NCBI GenBank assembly: GCA_009760855.2
Contig: WPIO01000015.1
Location: forward strand, 4,605,001-4,669,000
Origin: Cristatella mucedo
Taxonomy: Eukaryota; Bryozoa; Phylactolaemata; Cristatellidae
Direction: 5' to 3'
DNA: 64,000 bases
Shown: piece by piece, positions 36,700 through 55,439 of the stretch
Numbering within the stretch: the stretch's first letter is position 1
Layout: every line of letters begins with the position of its first letter
Program-made: the position numbers and the translations under genes
Notes under the pieces: model-generated
What the model was told of the DNA's origin: nothing
Databases searched by the model: none
What the model saw: the letters and a program-made list of their open reading frames with translations, nothing else

Positions 36700-37340
36700 A
36701 GTAATAATACTAGCAATCAGACTCTATGTCACGTCCTAAGAGAACTAAATCTCTTTCGAGGCATTACATTTTGAATGTCCTTTAAATACATTTACATTTT
36801 AAATGTGCTTTAAAGGAACCAAGTTAATTGATTAGTGACAACCTTCACACTGTCAGCACGTGCAAGCACAAAAAGGACAATTGCACGGAGCTAATGCTAG
36901 CAGGAACACTTTTTAGCTTATTCTCTAATGTCATCAAGATAGGCGATTTTGAGATATCAACCATAGCTCAGTCACGAGGGCAGTCGAGGAAGTGAGTGGC
37001 ATGAAAGTTGCAGAAAAGGACTGCTGGAAAGCATGGGCCAGTGTTGAAAGTAATAACAATACATTTGAAATATCGCTCTCAGAGACGAGCTGGTTTGGTC
37101 CAACGGTTAAGGTGCTCGCCCCAACCAAGGTCTGGCTGAGGTCGCAGGATCGAGACCCAAGGGATATGTGAAGCGCATAAATAGAGATTAAGTTCTCTTA
37201 GGGCGCTATACAAATGAATTATGTAATCTCTTTCTCGGCACTTTACATTTGTTGCTAAAGACATACGATCGAAAGGTTAGTGGTGTCATGCTCAATGACA
37301 ACATGCATAACATGGTTAGGGATAACGTGCGCAGGGATTA
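36700..37340 (-). mobile_element. LINE family A 3' fragments, reverse, split by a SINE-1
   Basis: One reverse tail begins at 36700-36780. A second begins at about 37055-37082 (ATATCGCTCTCAGAGA), is interrupted by SINE-1, and resumes at 37223 with TAATCTCTTTCTCGGCACTT. Confidence 0.65.
37083..37222 (+). mobile_element. SINE-1 copy nested in a LINE A tail
   Basis: Head CTGGTTTGGTCCAACGGTTA (A box), GTCGCAGGATCGAGACCC (B-box region), tail GTGAAGCGCATAAATAGAGA, GTTCTCTTAGGGCGC and ACAAATGAATTATG. The clearest SINE-1 in the window. Confidence 0.75.
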
Positions 37341-37429
37341 TGCACAGTGTTATATGAAGGAGATTAATTGTCGCTGCATCTGAATTGTGGAAGTGAATCC
37401 CTCAGACGAGGACCTGCAGAGCAAAAGCT

Positions 37430-38170
37430 ATCATCGCCAAAGGTCTTTAGCTGAAGGAATGGAACGACTACTTTATTGCTCCGGAAGTCTCCTGGGGGCA
37501 CGAGGAGGCTGAAACTGGCATAGCGGTTCAGCTAGTTCCGAAGGAGCCATCCCATTTCGGCCGCGTGATTCAGAGCATGAATTTCGCTCTGTATCCGTTG
37601 ATCAACCAATAGCCATCGCAGCTCCTTCAGCTAACGAGTCACAGAGAGAGCTCTTAGGTTTGTTGTCCAATTCTGAGAGCATATTTCCTCACCAGCTCAA
37701 AAAGCTACGAAGCCAGGCTTAGTGGCTTTTTGAGAAAGTATTGTTGCCATTAATTTGCAAAAATCAGCAGTAAGACAGCTCGACCTGCTAGAATGCAGGA
37801 AGAGATGTCGCCTGCGTGCTTGGAGATTTAATCGGAGCCTGGAAATAGCGAAAAGACGTGGACCGAGCACAGTTCCCTGAGGTAAAAGGGGATTCCTTAA
37901 AGGCTCCTCGGACGCACCAGCGACCGTCTTGTGTGCCCACTTACCTTCGCGGATCGGGCCTGAATCTCGCTCGCTGGTCCAGTGCCGTCGTATGAGCATA
38001 TCTGCATCGAGTCTGTCCAGCAACATATCTTAAAAAGCATTTGCTGCTGAGACATTTTCGATATCTTTTTGCCATCGTTAGGCTTGCTTGATCTGCAGCC
38101 AGGCTCTGCCGGAAGCCTCAATGCCCTCATCGAGGCAGTAAACTCGAACCTTATGAGAGCTCGTGATAGC
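37430..38170 (-). mobile_element. LINE family B fragment, reverse
   Basis: The minus-strand frame at 38026-37697 contains an RT block reading LLPQGTVLGPRLFAISRL. The 37440-37540 segment matches the family B 3' UTR (GCAATAAATTAGCTGTTCC region and the CAGCCTCCTCGTGCCC block) in reverse. Confidence 0.65.
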
Positions 38171-39900
38171 ATGATCCGTTACATCCTGTACCGGAAATGG
38201 GTCGCGGAGACATAATTCTATCTACCAAAAAATATGTGCCTGGTAAAGGAGTGAACGCCACTTAAAGAAGTCTGGGTCCGTAGCCAATCTAGCCAGTTTC
38301 TAAGACTACATCCACTCTGCTACCTGGAAGCTATACCGAAAAGCCAGAGCTTCGTTTTGCATCCACTCTCGACCTGCATTCTTGTCAGTCACTCAGACAC
38401 TAAACGAGCATATAAGACAGCGACTCATTTGTTCACTTACCAGGTATGAATTTGGTATTTTTTAAGTTTTCCGCTTTTGTACTTAACCACATACTCGTGC
38501 CTTAATGAAGCAAGCCCCACCTAATCCAAGCGTGAGTAGCAACCTTCGCTCTTTTGAGGAATTTTCGTGGGTTTCTTTAGATGGGGCGGTTACCACAATA
38601 AAGTCCAGTACACGAGCTCGTTATATGCAAACCATATACCAGCCCCTCTTTGGTCTTCACTAGTAGACAAACTTAGCAATAACTCAGGTTATTTATACTT
38701 CACTCACCCGATAGCAAGCTATCAATGGTGGGCTTAGTCTATCGCTCCCCAGGCACCAAGTCAGCTCATTTATATCAGATTTCTTTATCTCATTTTAATT
38801 CTGTCTGCAAGAAATCAACATCTCCTCGTTGCGGGTGATTTCAACATTTATTTTGATAACTTATCTGAGGCCTTCAGCACCGAATTTCATGCACTGACTG
38901 ACTGATTGTCTCTTATGGCTCACGTGCATGGCCACATCAAATGTCACGAAGTCGACCAAATTTTCACCTACTACTGCCCACATTCTTTAGCTCCAGCCTA
39001 CCTATCATCAAAACTATCGCCCAGATTCCCTTCTTCCTGTTTATCCAAGATTCTCGCTAAGTAGATTATGGCATAACTTGACATTATTAGCTTATTTTCA
39101 GTAGGGATTCAAGCGACACCTCTCCTCTGAAACCGCTCTCCTCAGTGAGACCAAAGACATTCTGGGCAACAAGGACCGCCATGAAATGACTTCGCTTTGG
39201 TCCTGCTTGCTCACTTGAGCTGCATTTGGAAATTTGCATTGATCACAAAATTTACTTGAACGATTAAGAATAACAATGGGTCAGGAGGACGAGGCACTGG
39301 CGTGGTTCGAATTGCACTTCCTCTGCTTAGACAGGGATATCATATCCAAGAGAGTCAGTGCATGTGTGTCTCGACTTTTGTAACTCGTTGCTTGCAGGCA
39401 TTCTTGCCTATGCAATTAGGCATTAACACTTGGTGCAAAATTTAGTAACTAGGCTTGTCTATCGTGAACGCTCCGGTTGCCACATCCAACCACTTCTCAC
39501 CGACCTATACTGGTTCCCTATCGAACAGCTTATCGACTTGAGGGGTTGCTTCACAATCAAAACAGGTATCTAACCTCAAGCTTTTCTGTCATTTAGCTGA
39601 GCCTCGAACCAACCTCGAATCCTTTGGAGATCTAGCCTTTACGCTCCCAAAACCTGGAACTCACGCCTCCACTTCGGTCGCGACATTCTGTGGCTCGATG
39701 ACACTTAATACGAAGCTGGAACCACCCCCACTCTCCTTAGAGCATTTGTTGGGTTCGGGCTAATTGTTCTTTGAAAGCTAACGTGTGCCGACACTATGCT
39801 TGTCACCACTAACCAAATTGACATGCTTAACTTACACGATATGTTAAGTGCCAAGAAAGCGATTTAGCTCTACGAGAGCGCTTTACAAATGTCTTGCAAG
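38171..39900 (+). mobile_element. Mosaic of LINE fragments (endonuclease, RT, family A tail)
   Basis: 38240-38400 resembles the family B linker. 38690-38910 encodes part of an APE-type endonuclease (SPGTKSAHLYQISLSHFNS, then a GDFNIYFDNLSEAF motif). 39000-39310 has RT pieces. 39350-39890 is a family A RT C-terminus and tail. Order and frames are broken by many indels, so this is old debris. Confidence 0.6.
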
Positions 39901-39909
39901 TATTATAAT

Positions 39910-41032
39910 TAGACGGTCCGAACCCAAAAATTCAGCTGACCCGACATACCAGCTATGGGAAACATAGTTGCTATTGTTCTAAAGGCAGCTTTTCGAAACG
40001 AAATCTTGTGTAACCAAAATTTTTGAGTTACATATACTGGCTTTATGACACAAGGCAGCATCCATGTTTTTGTTTTGGTCCGTTTTCTATCGGTCGGAGT
40101 CCTACAATTCATTTACATGCCTCCAATCTTTCGTCAAGAGGCAGATTGTGCAACTACTTTCTATAACCTGACCGAGAAAACTCCAATCCTACCCACCGGC
40201 CCCCAACCCCTTATCCACATAAATTGATGATATGGCAACAACTTAATGAGTGACTCAACAGTGAATATTTGCCAGTCTGAATGCAGCTTACCACTGAAGG
40301 CTTTATGCCATAACGTCTGCATGCTATCGCACAGTATCGCACATTAGATATCCCACGACTCAACGTGGCTATGATTAGCTGAGACTAAATACCTGTATGG
40401 TGGCACCGGCAAGCACGGTACCAGGAACATATATTCAAAGTCACATACAGAGGTCAACTGCTATCCTAAAACTGGCCCGTACAGCTCCTCACAGCAGTGC
40501 AGACTCGGTCAACTGCTGGGACTCACTGCAACTGGTGAAGCGAGACGAATCACGTGGCTCGGTGCTCCCCCCCCCCACCACAAGAAGGCCGCCAATCAAG
40601 CAGGTTCGATAGCTTAGGTTACTCTATCGGCAAAGAGCAACGGCCAGCTGTAGGAGTAGAATAAATACTCTGGAAGACACGCTGGCTGCAGCTGCGCGAT
40701 TAAGCTAAACAATAATAGCGGTGGCAATGACGGCAACATGATGAGACACAACTCGCGAACGGCCACAAAACGGCAAAAAAAAGAGTTGGGGGGGGGGGGG
40801 CAAAAGTGGGACACCGGCCTGCACGGCAGCAGCAGAGATCGCGGATCCGACCACGGTGCGACTCAAGACGCCGAGGCACCTGCCACCGTGAGCCGAGCGA
40901 GCTCCCTAGGGCAGAGAGCTGTCATCACGCCGCGCGCGGCGGCAGGCAGCCGCAGCAGCAGCAGGAGGTGGCGTCACGTGAGCATCTTTCGTCGACCTGG
41001 CCGCCGCCGCAGCACTGGTAGCTCCCTGCTTC
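39910..41032. other. Intergenic / Rab 3' flank, no gene seen
   Basis: No repeat family recognised. A 13-nt G run lies at 40788-40800. The portion left of 41033 should contain the Rab 3' UTR; I could not identify a convincing poly(A) signal. Confidence 0.4.
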
Positions 41033-46989
<5,957 letters not shown>

Positions 46990-48830
46990 GACGCCTTAAC
47001 AGTGGCGTTAAGTTAGCAAGGCTTAAGTCGGGCACAGCGACTCCAGAAACATATTAGGCCCAAATGCGCCGCAGAAAGAGCGCGGGTCTGGTCTAGGCCG
47101 TCGGTGACGGATATGACGTCGTCGCACAACAAAACCGGCCCAGCGCACTGGGCGTAATGGATGCGCTGTACCGGCGGGTGTGCTGGTGGCTGGTGCCGGG
47201 GCGCCTGAAGGAGGCCTCTTTCAGCCGTGCGCCTAGAACGATACAGCCAAGCGAAGCCAAAGCCAAAGCTCGAAATAAACTCTTCGGCTACGTGTCGCTG
47301 CTTCGCGCTCTCCGCGTAGATCTGCACCCTCTGCTAGCTATGAACTATGAAACCAGCAAATTGCTCGTTCTATTTTTTTCCGGTAAGCTACGCTCGACGT
47401 CACCAGTGTCCTAGGGCGACTACGATCTGCTGGCGTTAGGCCTGCGGCTCGTCTGTCTATACTTGGCTCACCTTTCCTATGCACGTGACCCTGGCCGGGC
47501 TGTTCCTAGAACGGCCGTGCGGAATTGACGGCTCTCAGCAGCGCATGTCGCATCTTCAGTCCCGCACTTTGTCCCGCATAATTCACTGCCTGCCTGCTGG
47601 TGGAGTAGGTCAGCACGACGCGGCTGAGGAACGATGTAGTCTCTTAAGAGTGACCCAGCCTCATCGATTTGGCATCTTCTCGCTTAAATCTCTTACTCCC
47701 GTCTCTTTACGCGACTAATACAGTAGAGAGTGCGATGTATCGCGATCAAACGGGTCTGAAACCACATGCACGTATATCCATCCATGAGCATCAAACGAAA
47801 AGCTTCGAAGCGAAATCGACGCGAAATCTTTGGAAAGCTCTCCAGAAATTTAAAAGCTGTGTACTGCAGTTTCGTGACGTATTACACAATCAAATTAAAG
47901 GTGTAATTCTACGTAATGCAAGCAGACGGTGGGCCTTCCAAGGACTGAGGACTTCAAATTTTACGTATGGGTCCGCTCAAATCGGCGTGACAACTATTAT
48001 CGTCGGAACGGAGCACGCAGTTGCTTCTTGCTTTGCTATACTGGCTCGCGGCTAGGCGCAGAGCAGCTTTTGTTGCTTCGACTTAAGGTACATGAAATCC
48101 ACTGATCGCTATCCGAATGCTCTCCATCTTACAACGGCGATCAATTATAGCGTAAGCAGTCCTTTTAGGATAGAGTGTGTGTGCTATTTTTTCAGCCTTG
48201 TCTCGCTTAAATTCTCCTCAATATAAATTCGATGTTGATAATGGCCTGGATTTGAAGGATGCAGCGGCCGAAACGATTTCCTCGACGATTGATTGCAAGC
48301 ATTGACTCGGGCGGCGGTACAGCAGCAGCATCAATCCATCTCAGCGAAAATATTGCGGAGAAATAAATTTAAAGAAGCCAAATGTTTCTGAACCACGAGC
48401 CGTATTTATGAAGTGCTAAACGCTCTAAATGAGACGACTGCTGAGCCGCAAACGCATTTGAATGTTTTTCGAACGACTGAGCATGCACAGGAAAGCTCAG
48501 GACTCCTCCTTTTCGCTTTTTATCTCTTGCTGACAAGCTCTGCATCAGCGAGCTATGTCTTACGCTGCTGCTGATCCGAGACTGCCTGTTACCTCGGCAT
48601 AGTCAAGAACATCAAAGTCATCCTGTCATCAGGACATCAAAGACAAAGTCAATGACATCGAAGGGAAACCAAATAGAGGGGCAAGCGTGCATTGTGAATA
48701 CCTGAAACTTTTCACAGAGGGTGCATGGCAGCCGGAGCAGGTGTATTAGATTGCATTAAAATTCTGCTGTCGTAGACTCTTCGGGAAAACTTAAGTATTA
48801 TAGTTGTTGAATTCCGTACTTGAAGGAGAA
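46990..48830. other. Upstream of the Rab gene, no gene seen
   Basis: The first few hundred bases should hold the Rab promoter. Frame 47669-48055 (128 codons) has no recognised domain and no splice or codon support. Confidence 0.35.
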
Positions 48831-48960
48831 TGTAATGTAATGCATCTCCATCTGTAACTCTAAAACGTTAAATAGGACTCGGTGGGTGTTAAGATGGAGA
48901 GTTTTTTGGCACACTCAAAGCCTAGGAGGCTTTGGAACACATTCAGTAGCCAACATACTT
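48831..48960 (-). mobile_element. LINE family B tail, reverse
   Basis: TGTAATGTAATGCATCTCCA, then the reverse of the GTAACACCCAC and GTTGGCTAC family B 3' segments. Confidence 0.65.
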
Positions 48961-49184
48961 CATTTCACGAAAAAAAGAGAAAGTGAGAAGCATAGCTGAT
49001 TCAGGAGGACACTTGAAGTAGTGAGTAACATGGAAGTAGCAGCTCAGCACGGCTGGAAAGGATGTCCCACATTCGGCTGGGGAGAGTAAACTTCGTTTCA
49101 TAAGAGTTTTGGAAGTGAGTGCCAAAGTCTAGGACCTGCAGAGCAAAAGCTTCGTGAGCAGTTGTCTTTCTTGGTCGTAAGCTA

Positions 49185-49320
49185 TTCGCTCTTCACGATC
49201 CAGGTCGTGGTTTAAGACCGGCAGTTGGCGATCCTGTATTTCCCCACTGATTGTGGTCGGTTATAGCCATCAAAAAGCTATTCTGGCGCTACACAAATCA
49301 TGCTTTTAAATCAGCTAACC
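49185..49320 (+). mobile_element. SINE-2 copy
   Basis: AAGCTATTCGCTCTTCACGA, GGTCGTGGTTTAAGACC (decayed B box), GGCGATCCTGTATTTCCCCA and a tail AAATCATGCTTTTAAATCAG. Confidence 0.6.
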
Positions 49321-49849
49321 TTTTTTCAGAAGGCATAACGAGCGCAAGGCTGACAGCGCAATTGTCTGAGATTGCCTGAGACCAGTCGAGAAGATCCTAG
49401 CAAGTGAAAAGGCACTGGGTGTCTGGAAACGTACTGGTTAAAATGCTTACCTGGCAATTGACATGGCCGATGCTCGACGGACTGTTAGTAATTGCACATT
49501 TTCTTTATTGGCGATGGGTTCCTTCTATGCAAGATTCTTTAACTGCACAGAGTGGTTATAATAATAAATAATAATAATAATAATAAAAGCGGTTATAATT
49601 GACAAGATTTCTCTCATGGTCTCTGACTATTATCGCGGATATACATGCTCTTATTGCGTAGGTTTTTACGATTAGTAGCTTTGGCGTAGCCGTTGCCGTA
49701 AAAAAAGCCTCCAAAACGCACGCACTACCAAGCACATCCTGATAAGATGACAAGTATATGCATCTCCTCTTAGGCATCTCATCTATGGATAGCGGTAAGT
49801 TGTCTGAACTTCTCGGTCAGGCTGCTTTCTGATTCATGTCGTGCAGAAG

Positions 49850-50012
49850 CTTATTATTTATTGCCCGTTGCAAGAGAGTGAAGGTGAAGGCTGCCGCGAC
49901 TCTTTTCCTGCGATCCTTTAACGGTCGTGGGTCCAGGCCTATCGTGGCATATTCAAGGGCCTGGAAAGAGACTACGTTCTCTTAGAGTGCAATAGCTATA
50001 CAAATAAATTAT
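49850..50012 (+). mobile_element. SINE-1-like copy, diverged
   Basis: GTCGTGGGTCCAGGCCTATC (B-box region), then CTGGAAAGAGACTACGTTCT, CTTAGAGTGCAATAGC and ATACAAATAAATTAT. Confidence 0.45.
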
Positions 50013-50454
50013 ATTGTATACAGCATTTTATGTTCACGAGGTTTTTTGAATAAGCACATCATTTCCTTTATTTTTATGATTTATGCTTTCTATTTAGGGC
50101 TACCTTAACCATCGACATCATAATTCTGATTTTAAGGGCCATTAACTAGTAAGGAAAGATGTGCTTGATTGCAGGGTAAACTAAAATACCAGTGATGACT
50201 AATATGAATGCTTGTTTGTAGGCCATTTGCCAGTGGCGATGCGACTTTGCACATTGTGATTCCGCACAGAAAAAAGTCTCTTACATTACCCGTGGTTCTG
50301 CAATCGATGAATAAACACTTCACATTTAAGTATGTCAAAGATTTATGTCAGTCCTTTAAACTATGGCATTTCTCAAAGAGTCGTGATCTACGGTGTATCA
50401 AAAGCATGTAATTTATTTTAAACTGTCCTTGACCTGCTGTAGACTCTCCTCTGC

Positions 50455-50585
50455 TACCTTGTTGCCTACACTTACTGGCTAACCAATCGATCATTCTTCC
50501 TTTACAGCAAGTGTCAAATGCCTATAAAAAGATCAAGTCCTCTGAGGGTGCTATACAAATGCATTATTATAATTATTATATAAGG
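50455..50585 (+). mobile_element. LINE family A tail fragment
   Basis: TACAGCAAGTGTCAAATGCC, AAGTCCTCTGAGGGTGC, then ATT/AAT repeats. Confidence 0.65.
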
Positions 50586-50750
50586 CAGGCAGTGATAGTC
50601 ATGAGGTAAGGCGATCGTTCTTCAAGATCGAGGTCGTGGTTTCGAATCCTGCCGTGCAAGATCCTTTATTATCAACTGAAAGGGGTGGTTATAGCCATTA
50701 AGGCTTTTCTGCCGCTAAACAAATGAAGCTGTTAAATCAGCGAATGTTTT
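50586..50750 (+). mobile_element. SINE-2 copy, well preserved
   Basis: AGTCATGAGGTAAGGCGATC (A-box region), GGTCGTGGTTTCGAATCCTG (B box), CAAGATCCTTTATTATCAAC body, tail ATTAAGGCTTTTCTGCCGCT.. ..AAATGAAGCTGTTAAATCAG. Used as the SINE-2 reference. It directly follows the LINE A AT-rich end. Confidence 0.75.
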
Positions 50751-51359
50751 CTCGTAATCGCGTCATATTTAGTAGGCATCTACAAGAGATATTTGTGCAC
50801 ATTTTATGAGAACTTGTAAGGGTATGACCAATCACTACCTCTTTGGTTTTTGGAAGCTCTTGAAGAATCCGTCTAGAGGTACTGAAGTGTAGACAAATGC
50901 AACCAGGCTCGTAAGCAGGGGACAAGGTCTACTTTGGCCCCCTCTCCCCTCCCCGATGCGACCAGCCGAGACAGGGAAGATGGACGGGCCGGTAAAGGGC
51001 AAGGTTAGTCTGAAGCCCTCTCTCCCTAGGCTAGCACAAAGAGGCGATCAGGTTCGTCGGCTCGTCAGACGGCTCGCCCTGTGCGAGTAGCTGGATGCTT
51101 TTTTTTTATCCAGGTTCGGGCTTTCAATGGCTTTGAATGGGGCTAATGAGGCTTCGGGATGAGGAGCGAGCAATCAACCAGCGCGAGCGATAGTCGGTTT
51201 CTTGAGGGAGCTGTAATTTCTTTAGCTGTGGCGCTCATATTTATTTTTATTAGAGGGGCGTGGCTGTAGCTCTATTTCAGATTGCATCAATCCTATATTC
51301 AGGGTATGCCTCCCGCAGGGACCGTCGAACCTAAGGGAGCTGTAGATGGGGAAGCTCTT

Positions 51360-51870
51360 TTGGAAGATTTTATATCTTCACCACTACTCGCCGAGCTGCA
51401 TCGGCTACCCGTGGACTTCAGTGTATATCCATTCACCTTTAAGTCTCCAGCCGATCAGAACTTCTACTCAACCAGGCTAGGCGTCCTATCATCCGCTTCT
51501 CCGACTCAAAGCTTTCAGCTATGCCCCGAACGAATCTGAAATCCTTTAGAGACCGTGCCTTTAGTCCGTATGCTCCCAAAGCCTGGAACTCACTGCCGAC
51601 TGACGTTACGACATCCCTTAACTTGACCACGTGTAAAAACAAAAGCTACAAATGCGCCTGCTTCTCACTGCATTCGCTGGGTTCTTGTCCCTTGTTTTGT
51701 GTGCAAGCTGACACTGTGCATTTTACGACTAACCTTATTATGCTCGTTGACACTGTGCGTGTTAGCAGTGACCACATTATCGTGCTTCCTTTACAGCATG
51801 TGTTAAGTGCCTAGAAATAGCTTAAGTTCTCCGAGGGTGCTATGCAAACGTGTTCTTACTATTATTAATG
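51360..51870 (+). mobile_element. LINE family A C-terminal/3' fragment
   Basis: PRTNLKSFRDRAFSPYAPKA-like frame at about 51521-51580, then the 3' UTR and a tail with GTTCTCCGAGGGTGC. Confidence 0.75.
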
Positions 51871-51899
51871 TGAAAGATTACACGCTTGTTTTCATCGTC

Positions 51900-53225
51900 T
51901 ACTTATTTGCTTGTATTTGCGGCTACTGCTTGCTTAGCCTACTTCAGCATGAGTGCTATGCGACTAGTATCAATCTCAGGCGGTGCTCTCTCGATTTTCT
52001 TAACTGCTAGTCTGTGTTTTTGAGTCGAAACGTCCAGTTGATTATAAAACTATCGATCATCCACCCATGCATTTGTGACTCAACTATAGACATGGTTGTG
52101 TAAAATTCGCGATTTGGCCGCACAGAGCTTTCAGTCCGAACTATTTTCAGCTAGACAGCACCCCTTCCCGAGAGCTATCAAATACTGATCCATAGTTTAG
52201 CCGTCCTAGTTATGTCCATCCACCTAAATTTCGCTTATATTTCCGCCTATTCATTCCATTACACGCTGGGAAGTCAGTTAAAGGCATTTGTCTGTTAAAA
52301 ATAACGAATTACCACAGGCCTTCTGGCGTGGCAGAAAGCATACATTTTTTGCTGCGAGCCGGAAAAAATGCTGCAGGCTCTAATTTTTCTGGGCCAGTGC
52401 TCGCCGTATTGAGTTATTGAGCCTTCGCTCTCCTACTCTTCACCCACGGCGCGAGGCCTTTACTTTAGATAACTTCTTTCGTACTCAAACCATATCGTAA
52501 TCTGCTACGTGAATGAATGCGGTCCGCTTTTCTTCGCAATCCAGTGCCTAACTGAAATCACGACATGTGCTTTGACAGCCAACCAGTCCGCTGGTGTTGC
52601 GGTCTGCTGATGTTTACGAAGATCCAGTCAAGTCAAGGATAAGTTCACCAAAACCTACGGCTTCCTGTGGCGTTTCTCGACGTCCTTGAATAGCTGCAAA
52701 GGCGTGCGAGCCCTTTTGCTGCGGCTTTATCAGGACCGACATGTGTGTGAAAATTGAGGACGCCGTTGCCGTGTGCTTATCAGCTGAATGCAGCCGGTGG
52801 CAGCTTGTTTCTAGTTGGTGAGGCTTCGATGATGCTGAACTCGGCAAGCCGTAGTATCGACTCGCTATTAAGCTCGATTCTACCCAGGCCAGCCAGCCAG
52901 ATAAAACTCGGCTAGTGCAGAATTTTCTCTGGAAATATGGCTCGTCTTAATTGTTAAAAGATTGTGCTGCTAGCCAACATCGTAAATTCTCTATTCTTGC
53001 TTCATTATAAATAAGCAACGCTAATGAAAACCGATGATTACTGGGCTTTATATCTACGACGTAGTATACAACATTTACATACGGTTTTACTGAAATTCGG
53101 AGTTTGGATGTAATTGGGTGATCGGATATGTATTTAAGCTAATACTCCGTGTGAATGTATTAGAGAATTATATAGAAAAACTTATTATTCCAAGTCCAGT
53201 ACATGAAAAAGAACATGCTTTCGTA
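51900..53225. other. Intergenic, no feature seen
   Basis: No repeat family or coding signal recognised. Confidence 0.4.
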
Positions 53226-53775
53226 CCACAGTAAATATAATAAGTCATGTACATGTATTCGGCGCCCTAAGAGAGGCACAATCTTTATCCGGGTTCGCAA
53301 AAATTCGCTGCCAGAGAAGCAATAGCAGAGCGGTAACGGCGGCTCGAGACTCGAGATGTCGGACCAAGAAAAGCATGCACAAGCGCACAGCATGTCATCA
53401 TGCTTTGACCAGCATAGAAAATAATCTCGCAAGAACGCCCTCGGGGTCACTGGTTAGAAGGGACTCGTGCTCACAGACAAATGCACGAGTAAGCATGCAG
53501 AGCACACAGAGAAAATAAAGCAATTGCGCAGGGGCAGCGGAGCGGAGCAGCTGCGTCTTTAGCTGAGACTTAAATGACGCAAGGGGAAGACAGAAGCCAT
53601 AAGGAGGGTGCTCCTGACTTTCGGTGAACACGAACTGAAGGCCATATCGCCAAAAATATTTCCGATTTAGTGCGAGGAACGGCTGCACGAGTGGAAGCGG
53701 AGGAGGAGGAGGAGCGGGTGATTGGAGCGAACTGGGTGAGCAGGGAGGTTGGATAGATAATGTTTCGGAGCAGGC
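53226..53775 (-). mobile_element. LINE family C, 3' part, reverse
   Basis: Tail CGGCGCCCTAAGAGAGGCAC at 53260-53290 and decayed blocks shared with 43300-43600. It is broken near 53775-53810 by a solo-LTR-like insertion, and resumes at about 54090. Confidence 0.6.
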
Positions 53776-53779
53776 CATC

Positions 53780-54090
53780 GCAGGCCACCACTTGCGTGGT
53801 GGCCTGCGCCTGGTGGCGCTTCAACTTTAAGGCATTGCCCGAACGGGCTCACCAGGATGCGATCTCCCCGTTGGCCAGGTACTGTTACAAATCGGCAGTG
53901 GTAACGCCCCGACCAAAGTAACCTAATCACCGTAGACAGGGTGTATCGGGCCAGCCAACCTACTCTCTCTCTCTCTCTCTCTCTCACACGCACGCTCTCC
54001 GGAGCTACTGCTTGGCGTTCTCCATTCCGCTCATTAAAGAGTTATTTTAATTACGAATGTATATTGCTTAATGCTTTCCACCCTAAGAAT
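53780..54090 (+). repeat. Solo LTR-like copy related to 10830-11134
   Basis: The 3' half, CTCTCCGGAGCTACTGCTTG.. ..CTCATTAAAG.. ..CCCTAAGAATACA, matches the end of the LTR at 11034-11134. The 5' boundary is unclear. Contains a (CT)n run at 53961-53984. Confidence 0.55.
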
Positions 54091-55200
54091 ACAGCACATA
54101 GGCCGATACAAGCGAGTAAAGTGGCATGTACGCCAGAGAGATGATCTTGAAGTCGATTCGGTATTCGACAGGGAGCCAGTGAAGGTCAGATAGGAATGGT
54201 GCTCGGTGGCAGCAACGCCGTTTTGACGACAGAAAAGACTAGCTGCTGAGCTGTGCACTAGTTGCAGACGATCAAGTGCCCAGGCCGAGGCTCTTGAACA
54301 AAGGCAGCTGCTGTAATCTAGACGCAATGTCACGAACGCTTGAACTAGTTTGACTGTCGTGCTCCTATGTAAACGGGCCCTAATTTTCGTAACGTTCGGC
54401 AGCTTAAAGCAGGCCATCTTAACAATGGGGGTCATGCCCTCATCAAAAGACAAATTGTTTTGGAATACTACTGTCAAGACTACTGGCAGATGCCACTGGA
54501 GACATACCACATGCGCATGAACCAGTCTTAACGTCAAGATCTTCTAACTTGAAGGTGACATTAGGCTAACCCATAAACATCCTTTGGTCTTATCATTTTT
54601 GTTGGGCCTGCTGTACCGCGACAGCGGACTGGTCTGGCGGAAGCCGCTGAGGCGAGAACAGTGGACCCACTTGCAGCAGTTGCTTGTAGGCCCGCGTGCA
54701 GGCCGTGCGGCCCGGTTCCACGTTTTCGAAATAAACGGCATCTGCCTGGGCCGTCTTGATCTGTGCGCGACTGCCCGTACAAACTTAACAATTTTCAATC
54801 TCCAGAAAGTTTAGTGGCCATTCAATTGCGAATGTCGTCGATGCAAGCAGCAGCTGAGGTAAGCGCGTTGGATGCCGAGCTAAGCTACGGCGGGTCAAAG
54901 GATAAGAAGATTTGAGTGTGTAACCTGCGGGAAAACGAAAGCCAAGATATAGTTGTTCGACTAAATCTGCCAGAGGCAGAGCGTAAATACTAAAAAGAAG
55001 GAGGCCCGAGACCGAATCCTGAGGTGACTCATACTTTAAAGACTTACGTGAATACCGTCAGCAATTTAATCCTTATGTATTCCTTATGTATCTCTCGCTG
55101 AGAAGGAATCTAACACAGTTTAGCAGTGTTCCAGCGATACGAAGGCATGTCGAGGAGCGCTCCAGAAGGCGATGTCAGGTCAAGGTCAACTACGTCAGCT
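54091..55200 (-). mobile_element. LINE family C, RT part, reverse
   Basis: Minus frame 54537-54034: VFQNNLSFDEGMTPIVKMA, KLPNVTKIRARLHRSTTVKL, RLQLVHSSAASLFCRQNG. 54810-55200 reads as upstream RT in reverse with many stops. The 54545-54800 piece is GC-richer and not clearly LINE. Confidence 0.6.
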
Positions 55201-55256
55201 GCTACTGAGAGAACTTGCAGAGAGGCCTCACCTTGATCAGAATTGTTCTGAAAGAG

Positions 55257-55415
55257 TCATGATAGCCCAGGAGGTAAGGTTGTCGCTCTTCGCGACTGAG
55301 GACGTATGTTCAAATCCTGCAGTGGGCGATCCTTTACTGTCAACTAGCGGCGGTGATTGCCTTAAGGCTCTTCTGCCTCTACACAAATACGGCTGTTAAA
55401 TCAGCTAATATTTTA
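55257..55415 (+). mobile_element. SINE-2 copy
   Basis: TCATGATAGCCCAGGAGGTA (A-box region), GTATGTTCAAATCCTGCAGT (B box), GGGCGATCCTTTACTGTCAA body, tail TTAAGGCTCTTCTGCCTCTA.. ..GGCTGTTAAATCAGC. Confidence 0.75.
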
Positions 55416-55439
55416 TTTTACTATTGCTCAGAAGGTCCC

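Noticed and set aside
47669-48055. 128-codon plus-strand frame
   Set aside because: No recognised motif, no splice or promoter context, and ordinary length for a chance frame in this composition.
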